From an uncultured Eubacterium sp. (lineage in GTDB: Bacteria > Bacillota_A > Clostridia > Lachnospirales > Lachnospiraceae): 58,974 bases of DNA. The stretch spans positions 1 through 58,974 of the forward strand of contig CAOKJJ010000004.1 in assembly GCA_948468465.1 (NCBI GenBank), given 5' to 3'. How positions within the stretch are numbered: position 1 is the first letter of the stretch; the number at the start of each line of letters is the position of its first letter. This document shows, in pieces, positions 15,838 through 24,598 of the stretch. The notes beneath the pieces are model-generated. The model was not told the origin of the DNA. It saw nothing but the letters and a program-made list of their open reading frames with translations, and ran no database searches. The position numbers and the translations under genes are program-made.

Positions 15838-18196
15838 GCAGGGGTACATCGAACAGCTTCTGGAATCAGAAAGGAAACTGCAGCAGGAATTAAATAATAA
15901 GCAGGGGCACATTGAACAGCTTCTGGAATCAGAAAGAGAGCTGGAAAGGATAAAAAAGAGCAGGACATGGCGTATGTCTGTCAGGCTGCAGAAAATATCC
16001 GCAATGTTAGTGCCACCTGGTTCAGCAAGAAGACTTGTATTAAAAATGGGCTGTCGGTTCATATGCCATCCTGGACAGTGCGTAAATATGCTGTCACCCA
16101 GAAAAATACGGCATTTCTTTCAGTTCCTCCTGGAAGAGGGGCCGGGTTTTGTATCCAGAAGGATGGATGAGAGCATGCGGGGGATCCGTATACCGGAGGC
16201 TGGGCTGGAAATAAATGATGATGTGGAGAAGAAATCATTTGAGGATTATGAGGTTCTTGTATTTTTACAGACAGAAGAACCGGATGTTACGATTATCATT
16301 CCAGTATACAACCAGTTTGCCTATACTTACAACTGCCTGAAATCCATACAGGAAAATACAGGAGACAAGGTGCGATATGAGATCATTGTCGCAGATGACT
16401 GCTCCACAGACGATACAATAAGGCTCAGGGAAAAGGCAGAAAACATTCAGGTGATCAGAAATACACAAAACCTGAGGTTTTTAAAAAACTGCAACCATGC
16501 GGCGAAGTCAGCCCGTGGCAGGTATCTTGTATTTCTGAACAATGATACACAGGTGCAGAAAAATTGGCTGGAGCCGTTGATGCAGCTGCTGGAGAAAAAC
16601 AGCGATGCAGGCATGGCTGGGTCAAAATTTATCTATGCGGACGGATGTCTGCAGGAAGCGGGAGGAATTATCTGGAAAGATGCTTCGGCATGGAATTATG
16701 GCAACCGTTCCAATCCGGATCTGCCGGAGTTTAATTATGTCAGGGACGTGGATTACATATCCGGAGCTTCCATTATGATCCGAACCTCCCTGTGGAAAGA
16801 AATCGGAGGTTTTGATGAGCGGTTTGCACCGGCTTATTATGAAGATACGGATTTGGCGTGTGAGGTAAGAAAACGCGGATACCGGGTGATGTACCAGCCA
16901 TTGTCGGCAGTCGTCCATTTTGAGGGCATTTCCAACGGAACAGACATTGCACAGGGACAGAAAGCCTGGCAGGATGTGAACGGCAAAAAATTTTTAGATA
17001 AGTGGCGGGACATGCTGGAAAAAGAGCATTATGCAAACGGTGAGCACGTATTTCTCGCAAGGGACAGGAGCCGTAAGAAAAAGACGCTGCTTGTTGTGGA
17101 TCATTATGTACCGTCCTATGACAGGGATGCGGGAAGCCGGTGCATCTTTTATTACCTGCAGCTGTTTACGGACATGGGATACAACGTGAAATTCATTGGT
17201 GATAATTTTTATAAAAGCGAACCATATACTACGGTGCTTCAGCAGATAGGCATCGAAGTGCTGTATGGCGATTATTACTACAATAACTGGAAAGACTGGA
17301 TTAAGAGAAATGGGAAATATTTTGATTATGTACTCTTAAGCAGGCCGCACATTGCAGTTCGGTATATAGATCTGATCCGTTCCTGTTCGGATGCAAAGAT
17401 TATATATTTCGGACATGACCTGCATTATCTGCGGGAGATGCGGGAATATGAACTCAACGGCAGCAGGCGGGCGCTGAAAGACTCCATGGAATGGAAGAAG
17501 CTGGAACTTGCCTTAATGCGCAAGGCGGACATGTCCTATTATCTGTCAGGTGTCGAATTAGCAGAGATTGCCAGAGAGGATTCTGAGATAAAAACACGGT
17601 GTGTGCCGATCAATATATACCGACAGATACCAGACATCCATTACCGTGCTGCAGATAGAAAAGATATATTGTTTGTAGGCGGATTCGGACATCCGCCAAA
17701 TATAGACGCGGTAAAGTGGCTTGCAGAAGAGATCATGCCGCAGGTATGGGAGAACAATCCGGAGATCATTTTGCATGTGGTTGGTTCCAATCCTCCGCAG
17801 GAAATCAGAAACCTGTCCAGTGCATGCATCATCATCCATGGTTTTATGCCGGATGAAGAACTGGAAATTATGTACCAGAATGTAAAACTGGCGGTGGTCC
17901 CGCTGCGTTATGGTGCAGGAATCAAGGGAAAGATTATAGAGGGCATGCTGCGCGGAGTTCCGATTGTGACTACCAATATAGGGATTGAAGGCATAGCAGG
18001 CGCCGAAAAAATCGCGAAGATTTATGATGATGCGGCAGGATTGGCAAGATGCATGACACAACTTTATGAGGATGATAAACAGCTGGAATGGATGGCTGTG
18101 GAAGAACATAATTATATCGCAGATCATTATTCCATGCAGAATGCGGTTGAGATATTAGGGGAGGATTTTGATTTTGGCAGTCAGGATTTTGAATAA
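15773..18196 (+). CDS. Two-domain glycosyltransferase (GT2 + GT4) with N-terminal coiled coil
   Basis: 807 residues. Residues ~1-60 form a heptad coiled coil from 21-residue repeats (LESERKLQQEL-N-KQG-IEQL). A basic SRTWRMSVRLQ segment and PPGSARR follow. The GT2 domain (~160-430) has VTIIIPVYNQFAYTYNCL, VADDCSTDDT, FLNNDTQV and YYEDTDLACEVRKRGY. The GT4 domain (~430-800) has DILFVGGFGHPPNIDAV and VVPLRYGAGIKGKIIEGML. Such double enzymes polymerise glycan backbones (rhamnan or mannan types) in the cytoplasm. It follows the exporter, fitting a Wzm/Wzt-dependent polymer. Its start overlaps the ATPase gene by 65 bp; its end overlaps the next frame by 29 bp. Confidence 0.9.
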   Translation: MTEMMEQFLESERKLQQELDNKQGYIEQLLESERKLQQELNNKQGHIEQLLESERELERIKKSRTWRMSVRLQKISAMLVPPGSARRLVLKMGCRFICHPGQCVNMLSPRKIRHFFQFLLEEGPGFVSRRMDESMRGIRIPEAGLEINDDVEKKSFEDYEVLVFLQTEEPDVTIIIPVYNQFAYTYNCLKSIQENTGDKVRYEIIVADDCSTDDTIRLREKAENIQVIRNTQNLRFLKNCNHAAKSARGRYLVFLNNDTQVQKNWLEPLMQLLEKNSDAGMAGSKFIYADGCLQEAGGIIWKDASAWNYGNRSNPDLPEFNYVRDVDYISGASIMIRTSLWKEIGGFDERFAPAYYEDTDLACEVRKRGYRVMYQPLSAVVHFEGISNGTDIAQGQKAWQDVNGKKFLDKWRDMLEKEHYANGEHVFLARDRSRKKKTLLVVDHYVPSYDRDAGSRCIFYYLQLFTDMGYNVKFIGDNFYKSEPYTTVLQQIGIEVLYGDYYYNNWKDWIKRNGKYFDYVLLSRPHIAVRYIDLIRSCSDAKIIYFGHDLHYLREMREYELNGSRRALKDSMEWKKLELALMRKADMSYYLSGVELAEIAREDSEIKTRCVPINIYRQIPDIHYRAADRKDILFVGGFGHPPNIDAVKWLAEEIMPQVWENNPEIILHVVGSNPPQEIRNLSSACIIIHGFMPDEELEIMYQNVKLAVVPLRYGAGIKGKIIEGMLRGVPIVTTNIGIEGIAGAEKIAKIYDDAAGLARCMTQLYEDDKQLEWMAVEEHNYIADHYSMQNAVEILGEDFDFGSQDFE
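15797..15945 (+). repeat. 63-bp tandem repeat in the coiled-coil coding region
   Basis: Units start at 15797, 15860 and 15923, exactly 63 bp apart. The first two are nearly identical; the third diverges after about 20 bp. 63 bp encode 21 residues, three coiled-coil heptads, so copy-number change keeps both frame and heptad register. Confidence 0.85.
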
Positions 18197-20357
18197 TGGA
18201 AAAAGGACTGTGCAGGCAGCCGCAGCCGTCTGTCTGATCATTGCTTTTTTTATGGCAGCCAGGCTGGATACCGCAGATAAAACCAGCATGGAAAATCAAA
18301 ACAATAAGGAATTCTGGAAGGCGGCTACTTACTTTGCAGATGAATGGGTTATGAATTTCTGGAGTTCGGAAATGGATCATATGGATGAGGATTTTGAACA
18401 GATCCGAAAGGACGGCTTTAACAGTATCATCCTTGTAATACCATGGCATGAGTTTCAGCCGCAAATATATCCGGCAGAGTATAATACATACGCGTTTGAC
18501 AGGCTGGCGTTTGTGATGGACAAGGCAGAACAACATGGACTGGGCGTGATCACGAGGGTTGGGTATGTCTGGGATTATTATAACGATCAGAATGATCCGC
18601 ATAGCTATCAGCGTTATTACGACTATATGACAGAAGAAACAGTCAGGCATGCCTGGAGGGATTATCTGAAACAGCTGTATGCTCTGCTTACGCCATATGA
18701 TGCATATAAGGGAGCCTTTATCACATGGGAAGACTGGTGGGGCTGCGTGTCATTGGCACAGCAGACAGATGGAAAGACCAGGGAAAGCATTCGGATGGCT
18801 GATGAAATTGGGTATCAGGATTATATGATGAAAAATTATTCTGTTGCAGAATTGCGGGATATTTTTCAGGATTCTGCTATATATGACAGATCAGACATTT
18901 ATATTCCTCCTTTAGAAGAAAAAGCGTTTTCTACATTTTATGATTTTTATGATGAATTTCTAAACCAGTTGCTTGCAGAATCACAGGAGATTATTCCTGA
19001 TTTATCCATGGAAATCCGGGCGGATAAAGATCCGGTGTATGATCATGGGCAGATGGAATATTACAGCCATGAACGAACATATGACTGCCTAGACAGCAGC
19101 TATGTTACGATGGTGTACGGCATTCCAATGGGATTTGAAAATAAGGGGGAAGAGGTAACTGCTGACGAGGCGCTGGAAAAAACAGCTTATATACTGGACA
19201 GCATCAATACTGTTACAGATAATAAAAGGCTGTTTATTGACCAGTTTTTATTTTATGATAATACGCCTGAATTTAATTATAATGCAAAATTAAAATCTGA
19301 AGAAGTAAACAGCTATCTGGAAAAGGCAGCCAGCGTGCTGTATGAGAAAACAGGCGGATACGGAATATGGACATACCGGGATTATGATGCCAGCATGCTG
19401 TACAATTCTCAATTTGCGCTTGATATGGATGGCTGGACGGTTGAAGGAGAGGCGAAAATTATAAATGACGGGTCGAACAAATTAAAATTGCAGGCAGGCG
19501 CCATTTTATCACAGGCAGTAGACAGCAGCAGGAACCATTTTCCAGGGAATAAAGTTATTGTGGAACTGGATGCGGAATTAACGGATGCTGCGGCAGCAGA
19601 TTTAATCATTACGGTAGGAAACAGACAGAAGCGGATTCTGGTATCTGAATCAGGAAGGATTTCAATAACCTTTACGGATGACGGGAACTATGATCTGTCC
19701 ATAACATCAGAGGCGGAGCTTGTAATTGACAATGTAAAACTATATTCCTATACACAAAACGGGCTGCTCTACGACCATATGGGAACGCCGCTGGATGGAC
19801 TGTCCGGAATGCGTCGGCTGAATGCAGTGACAGATGAAAAAATCCGGATGGACAAAATATTTCAAAATGCAGTGGATCTCTTGGATGCATATGACAGGGC
19901 AGATGTATTTGGCTATCGGCGGTCAAAGGACTACCCATGGAATAAAAATGTGGGCATGATCGACATGAACGGCAAAAACAGGGCCTTGTTTCTTACGCCG
20001 GATGTATCTGTCCGGCTTTCTGCAAAAGTCAGCGGGGATCAGAATGTGCTGTTTTTGGAATACGGTATGTATCCGCAGGCTGTCTCATGGAACATTTCGG
20101 ATGGTGCGGTGATACAAATTGATATAGAAAATGCAAAAGGCAGGCTGCTGGAAACAGTTGGGGAATTTGAAGTAGATCCGCTGGAGGCGGAATGCAGGAA
20201 AGTACAGCTGTCCCTGGATGCGTATACCGGAGAAGAAATCAGGGTGGTTGTGCACTGCCTGCCTGGCCCGGATGGGAATTATGACGGCGACTGGGTGATT
20301 TTGAAGAGGCTGGCATTGATTGGGCAGGATGCGATTGCTGGAGAAGATTTTGCTTGA
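18168..20357 (+). CDS. Membrane-anchored TIM-barrel-like protein, possible glycoside hydrolase
   Basis: 729 residues. One N-terminal membrane helix (AAAAVCLIIAFFMAARL, ~15-31) places the rest outside the cell. Residues ~45-420 look like a glycoside hydrolase clan A barrel: FEQIRKDGFNSIILVIPWHEFQP, HGLGVITRVGYVWDYY, FITWEDWWG, FIDQFLFYDN and GGYGIWTYRDYD. Two beta-rich modules follow (~430-560, ~600-725), resembling carbohydrate-binding domains. I do not recognise the exact family and the catalytic acids are not certain. It may trim or process the polymer on the cell surface. The start is TTG at 18168 or 18174 after GGGGAGG. Confidence 0.72.
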   Translation: MILAVRILNNGKRTVQAAAAVCLIIAFFMAARLDTADKTSMENQNNKEFWKAATYFADEWVMNFWSSEMDHMDEDFEQIRKDGFNSIILVIPWHEFQPQIYPAEYNTYAFDRLAFVMDKAEQHGLGVITRVGYVWDYYNDQNDPHSYQRYYDYMTEETVRHAWRDYLKQLYALLTPYDAYKGAFITWEDWWGCVSLAQQTDGKTRESIRMADEIGYQDYMMKNYSVAELRDIFQDSAIYDRSDIYIPPLEEKAFSTFYDFYDEFLNQLLAESQEIIPDLSMEIRADKDPVYDHGQMEYYSHERTYDCLDSSYVTMVYGIPMGFENKGEEVTADEALEKTAYILDSINTVTDNKRLFIDQFLFYDNTPEFNYNAKLKSEEVNSYLEKAASVLYEKTGGYGIWTYRDYDASMLYNSQFALDMDGWTVEGEAKIINDGSNKLKLQAGAILSQAVDSSRNHFPGNKVIVELDAELTDAAAADLIITVGNRQKRILVSESGRISITFTDDGNYDLSITSEAELVIDNVKLYSYTQNGLLYDHMGTPLDGLSGMRRLNAVTDEKIRMDKIFQNAVDLLDAYDRADVFGYRRSKDYPWNKNVGMIDMNGKNRALFLTPDVSVRLSAKVSGDQNVLFLEYGMYPQAVSWNISDGAVIQIDIENAKGRLLETVGEFEVDPLEAECRKVQLSLDAYTGEEIRVVVHCLPGPDGNYDGDWVILKRLALIGQDAIAGEDFA

Positions 20358-20433
20358 GAACTTTAGGAAAGGAAAGATACATGGAATGCCAAATCAGGAA
20401 AAATAAGGAGATATCAAAAGAGGATAATGGAAA

Positions 20434-21387
20434 ATGAATGCTCAAAGTATACTGTATATCGTAATACCATGCTATAACGAAGAATCTGTTCTTAGAGAAA
20501 CAGAGAAGAGGCTGTCAGCGAAAATCAGAAAAATGATAGAAGACGGATTAATATCGGATAAAAGCCGCATTGTATTTGTAGATGACGGTTCGACGGATGA
20601 TACCTGGAAGCTGATTAAAACAATGTATGAGAAGCAGACATATGTGATGGGGATTCGGTCTTCTAGAAACCGGGGGCATCAGAATGCGCTGCTGGAAGGA
20701 CTGATGATGGTAAAAGATGAATGTGATATGGTAGTTTCCATGGATGCAGACCTGCAGGATGACATCGAAGTTTTGGACAGGTTTGTGGAGCGGTATTATG
20801 ACGGGTGTGACGTTGTTTATGGTGTCCGCAGTTCCAGGAATACGGATACCTGGTTTAAACGGTCGAGCGCAGAGGCATTTTATAAGATCATGAATCTCAT
20901 GGGAGTTCATATTGTTTATAACCATGCTGATTACAGGCTTATGAGCAGACGTGCATTAGAGGCTCTGGAAGGATTTAAAGAAGTCAATCTTTTTCTAAGG
21001 GGAATCGTCCCGCTAATCGGGTTTCAGACAGGCGAGGTAAGGTACGAACGCAATGAGCGGTTTGCAGGAGAGTCCAAATATCCGCTGAAAAAAATGGTGG
21101 CATTTGCGCTGGATGGAATCACTTCTTTTAGTATTAAGCCAATAAGATTCATTACGTGGACAGGATTTTTAATGTTTGGCGTTAGCATCATTTTACTTGT
21201 CTATTTTTTGGTTGGATATCATATGGGCAGGACAGTGCGCGGATGGGCATCTTTGGTAATTTCCGTCTGGGGAATCAGCGGATTGCAGCTGTTTGCAATG
21301 GGGGTCATTGGTGAGTATGTTGGCAAAATGTATATGGAAACGAAAGGGAGGCCTCGTTATATCGTTGAAGAGTACCTGAAAAAATAG
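20434..21387 (+). CDS. GtrB-like polyprenyl-phosphate glycosyltransferase (GT2, two C-terminal membrane helices)
   Basis: 317 residues. The GT-A domain has VIPCYNEESVLRETE, FVDDGSTDDTW, SSRNRGHQNALLEGL and SMDADLQDD. Two C-terminal helices (FLMFGVSIILLVYFLVGY and SLVISVWGISGLQLFAMGVIG) end with GEYVGKMYMETKGRPRY, the classic DPM1/GtrB/ArnC tail. Such enzymes load a sugar on undecaprenyl phosphate for use outside the membrane by a GT-C transferase. The likely partner is the multi-pass protein at 22232. No GtrA-type flippase is visible in the window. Confidence 0.9.
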   Translation: MNAQSILYIVIPCYNEESVLRETEKRLSAKIRKMIEDGLISDKSRIVFVDDGSTDDTWKLIKTMYEKQTYVMGIRSSRNRGHQNALLEGLMMVKDECDMVVSMDADLQDDIEVLDRFVERYYDGCDVVYGVRSSRNTDTWFKRSSAEAFYKIMNLMGVHIVYNHADYRLMSRRALEALEGFKEVNLFLRGIVPLIGFQTGEVRYERNERFAGESKYPLKKMVAFALDGITSFSIKPIRFITWTGFLMFGVSIILLVYFLVGYHMGRTVRGWASLVISVWGISGLQLFAMGVIGEYVGKMYMETKGRPRYIVEEYLKK

Positions 21388-21402
21388 GAAAGGGGGATAA
21401 GA

Positions 21403-22194
21403 ATGGAGCCAACAAATCATACATATGCCATTTGCGCATATAAAGAGTCACCGTATCTGGAAGAATGCATCCAGTCTTTACTACAACAAAGCATAAAGAC
21501 AAATATTATTATGACCACTTCCACGCCAGGTGAATTTATACAGAATATTGCTGATAAATACAGGATACCGTTGTATATCCGGGATGGGATGAGTGATATT
21601 CGTGACGACTGGAATTTTGCTTATGATCAGGCGGCAACAGACTGGGTGACAATTGCACATCAGGATGATATGTATGACATGGACTACGTAAAAGAACTGT
21701 TGAAGGTTATTACAAAAAATGATCAGGCAGCAGCTTTTCTGTCAGATTACTTGCCTGTTAAGAATGGTCAGGTAGGCCCTCGGGATATCAATTCAAAAAT
21801 ACGGAGGTTTTTGAGGAAACCGTTAAAATATAAAGTACTTGCGAAAAGAAGTTTTTTTAAACGTGCAGTTCTGGCGCTAGGAAACAGCATTTGCGCGCCT
21901 GCTGTGACCTACCATAAATCGCTGCTTGGGCCATCTTACTTTACGTCAGAAATGAAGTTTAATATTGACTGGGATACTTTTTTAAAACTTGCGCAGGAAA
22001 AATGGCCGTTGGCATATACGGAAAAACCTTTAACCTTTTATCGTATCCATGGGAAAGCGACAAGTATGGAGTTTATTGAAAATCATGGCAGAGAATTAGA
22101 AGATGCAGCGATGTTTCGAAAGTTTTGGCCGGGCTGGGCAGTAAATATTATTATGCATTTTTATACAAAAGCATATGATACATATAAAGACTAA
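21403..22194 (+). CDS. Glycosyltransferase family 2
   Basis: 263 residues. It starts HTYAICAYKESPYLEECIQSLLQQS. The donor site is seen as WVTIAHQDDMYDMDYV, and the acceptor part contains FNIDWDTFLKLAQ and LTFYRIHGKATS. It has no membrane segment. The first strand carries AYKESPY where most GT2 enzymes have a TYN motif, an unusual but recognisable version. The sugar is unknown. It lies between the GtrB-like gene and its likely GT-C partner, 15 nt after the former. Confidence 0.85.
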   Translation: MEPTNHTYAICAYKESPYLEECIQSLLQQSIKTNIIMTTSTPGEFIQNIADKYRIPLYIRDGMSDIRDDWNFAYDQAATDWVTIAHQDDMYDMDYVKELLKVITKNDQAAAFLSDYLPVKNGQVGPRDINSKIRRFLRKPLKYKVLAKRSFFKRAVLALGNSICAPAVTYHKSLLGPSYFTSEMKFNIDWDTFLKLAQEKWPLAYTEKPLTFYRIHGKATSMEFIENHGRELEDAAMFRKFWPGWAVNIIMHFYTKAYDTYKD

Positions 22195-22231
22195 AGAAAG
22201 TTCTCAAGCTGAATGGATAAGGAGTAAAAGT

Positions 22232-23638
22232 ATGCACCAGTTATTTATGAAGTGGAAACAGAAACCGCTTGTCTTATTTGCGGCCGGACTGGGTATGTCG
22301 GTCATAATATTCATTTCATTTGTATATGCAGATGTTACAGAAACTACCCGTCATGGGATTACATTTTGGAATGTATTGTTTCAGGGAAACTTAAATGAGT
22401 TTTATGTGCAAAATGAAAATGTCATGATTTCAGAACACTTTGGAATCAGCCGGGCTGCAATATATGATTTCCCGCTCTATTTGTTATTTGCAATCTGGGA
22501 TTTTCCGCTTTGGATTTATGAGAGGGTTTCAGGCGGGTATGCGCTTGATACATGGGGCGGACTGCTGTATGCAAAGAGTATATCCATTCCTTTTCTTATG
22601 GGAATTATTTATTATTTGAAAAAGATTGGGTGCAAATTAAAAGGACAAGCCTTTGAGCAGGATTTATCTGTATTAATGTTTATAAGCTCCGCTTTATTTT
22701 TGGTTCCTGTATTAATTATGGGGCAGTATGATGCGCCAGCCCTTTTATTTATTCTTATTGGATTATATGGATATATAGATAACAATGACAAAGTGTTTTA
22801 CGGATGGTTTGCGCTAGCTTTGACATTTAAGCTGTTTGCTTTGTTTGTTTTTATTCCTCTGGTGTTATTGCGGGAAAAACAGATGAAAAGCGTATGTGTA
22901 TCTCTTTTGAAAGGATGTTCATTTTTCGTTTTTGTGAAAATAATCCAGAGGCTATTTTTTGTCCCAAATCAGTTAGAAACATCTGATTTAAGCGGACACT
23001 TTTTGTCTTTTCTGTTTCAAAGTCAGGTGGGGTTTGTTTATGGCAGTATATCATTATTTTTTTCGGCATTTCTGATGGTATGTATGTATTGCTATTTTAT
23101 TCAAAAGCCAGAGGAAGAGGAGATGGGACGATGGGCTGTTTATGTGAGTTTTATGGGTCTTTCCGTATTCTTTGTTACAAGTCTGACACATCCGCAATGG
23201 AGCCTGCTTCTTTTGCCATTTAGTATTCTGTTGGTTTGTTGTGATGAGAAACGGTATGTAAAGATCGGATTATGGATAGATACTATTTTTTCTTCTGGAT
23301 TGCTGCTGGCGGAGGTTATGTACTATTCATGGGTATTTAATATTAAAACAAGCAGTTACATGATGGCTGGACGTTTGTTTTATAACGGAGAAAAAGATGC
23401 CGGCTATTCTGTAAGAGATTTTTTGGCGGAACATATGGCTGGCTTTCCAATGGAATATCTGCAGCTGATAGGAGGAAGTATTTTTACAGCAGGAATTTTG
23501 TTTTTTTTATACTGGGCACATCCAAAGAGCGGCAGAAAGGGTTTTGCAGAGCTGGAAATTTCGATGGAAAGTATTATAGTTGTCAGATTCCTGTTGATGG
23601 TGAGTGTAAGTGGCATGCTTTTAAAGATTATGTGGTGA
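22232..23638 (+). CDS. Multi-pass membrane protein, probable GT-C glycosyltransferase
   Basis: 468 residues with about ten hydrophobic helices. The first (PLVLFAAGLGMSVIIFISFVYADV) is followed by a loop with ETTRHGITFWNVL, where GT-C enzymes keep an acidic residue; GQYDAPALLFILIGLYGY and LTFKLFALFVFIPLVLL resemble polyprenyl-phosphate-sugar transferases. It probably moves a sugar from an undecaprenyl-phosphate carrier (made by the protein at 20434) to the exported glycan. AAGGAG spaced 7 nt selects the ATG at 22232 over one at 22175 inside the previous gene. The family was not identified with certainty. Confidence 0.75.
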   Translation: MHQLFMKWKQKPLVLFAAGLGMSVIIFISFVYADVTETTRHGITFWNVLFQGNLNEFYVQNENVMISEHFGISRAAIYDFPLYLLFAIWDFPLWIYERVSGGYALDTWGGLLYAKSISIPFLMGIIYYLKKIGCKLKGQAFEQDLSVLMFISSALFLVPVLIMGQYDAPALLFILIGLYGYIDNNDKVFYGWFALALTFKLFALFVFIPLVLLREKQMKSVCVSLLKGCSFFVFVKIIQRLFFVPNQLETSDLSGHFLSFLFQSQVGFVYGSISLFFSAFLMVCMYCYFIQKPEEEEMGRWAVYVSFMGLSVFFVTSLTHPQWSLLLLPFSILLVCCDEKRYVKIGLWIDTIFSSGLLLAEVMYYSWVFNIKTSSYMMAGRLFYNGEKDAGYSVRDFLAEHMAGFPMEYLQLIGGSIFTAGILFFLYWAHPKSGRKGFAELEISMESIIVVRFLLMVSVSGMLLKIMW

Positions 23639-23781
23639 CTTGTAATGGGACAAATTACCAGTCTCAGCTAATGGATGCAGGTACTTTTCAAAAATATTTT
23701 AAGACAGATAACTGGGGTGAAGTGAATCTGGATGAACAGCTGGTGTTTGGGGTAGATACATTATATATGGCTGTATACTAA
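23639..23781 (+). pseudogene. possible 3' remnant of a lost gene
   Basis: The stretch before rfbF is open in one frame to a TAA at 23779-23781. It reads VTCNGTNYQSQLMDAG..., then KTDNWGEVNLDEQ and VDTLYMAVY, with normal-looking protein composition. The frame stays open upstream inside the 3' end of the preceding gene in another phase (DGKYYSCQIPVDGECKWH). There is no start with a ribosome site. It looks like the tail of a gene disrupted when the island was assembled. I do not recognise a family. Confidence 0.4.
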
Positions 23782-23801
23782 AAACATTTAAGGAGAAAAT
23801 G

Positions 23802-24581
23802 ATGAAAATAGTTATATTAGCCGGCGGTTTCGGCACCAGGATCAGTGAGGAAAGTCATTTAAAACCAAAGCCGATGCTGGAAATCGGAGGAAAGCCAATC
23901 CTTTGGCATATTATGAAGGAATATTCCCATTTTGGGTTTCATGATTTCATTATCTGCTGCGGATATAAGCAGCATGTGATTAAGGAATGGTTTGCGGATT
24001 ATTATCTGCATAACAGCGACGTGACATTTGATTTTAGAAACAATAATCAGATGACAGTACATAATAACGTAGCGGAGCCCTGGAAGGTGACGCTGGTTGA
24101 CACCGGGCTGCACACAATGACAGGCGGCCGCGTGAAGCGCATCCAAAAGTATATTGGCAATGAGACTTTTATGCTTACCTATGGGGATGGGGTCAGCAAC
24201 GTGGACATAGCGGATTTGCTGCGGTTTCACCGTTCGCACGGAAAAACCGCAACACTGACCGTAACGAGTACAGCGCAGAGGTTCGGCGTACTGGACATTG
24301 CATCCGATCAGAGGGTCACATCTTTTCGGGAAAAAAGCGTGGATGACGGAGCAAAAATTAACGCAGGTTATATGGTATTTGAACCGCAGATTTTTCAATA
24401 TATACAAAATGATGCCACCGTGCTGGAAAAGGAACCGTTGATTGGGCTTGCAGACGAAGGGCAGCTGATGGCATATCCGTTTTATGGCTACTGGCAGTGC
24501 ATGGATACGAAAAGGGAAATGGACGGGCTGAACGCCTTATGGGAGGCTGGACAGGCTCCCTGGAAAAGCTGGGATGACTAA
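23802..24581 (+). CDS. rfbF: Glucose-1-phosphate cytidylyltransferase
   Basis: Makes CDP-D-glucose from CTP and glucose-1-phosphate, the entry to CDP-linked 3,6-dideoxyhexoses. The 259-residue protein has the nucleotidyltransferase start VILAGGFGTRISEESHLKPKP, then MLTYGDGVSNVDI (metal/nucleotide aspartate), INAGYMVFEPQIF and YGYWQCMDTKREM, all RfbF-type. Of two adjacent ATGs the second (23802) is better spaced from AAGGAG. It opens the GC-richer sugar-nucleotide block, 17 nt before rfbH. Confidence 0.95.
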   Translation: MKIVILAGGFGTRISEESHLKPKPMLEIGGKPILWHIMKEYSHFGFHDFIICCGYKQHVIKEWFADYYLHNSDVTFDFRNNNQMTVHNNVAEPWKVTLVDTGLHTMTGGRVKRIQKYIGNETFMLTYGDGVSNVDIADLLRFHRSHGKTATLTVTSTAQRFGVLDIASDQRVTSFREKSVDDGAKINAGYMVFEPQIFQYIQNDATVLEKEPLIGLADEGQLMAYPFYGYWQCMDTKREMDGLNALWEAGQAPWKSWDD

Positions 24582-24598
24582 ATATTTGGAGGTGTAGC

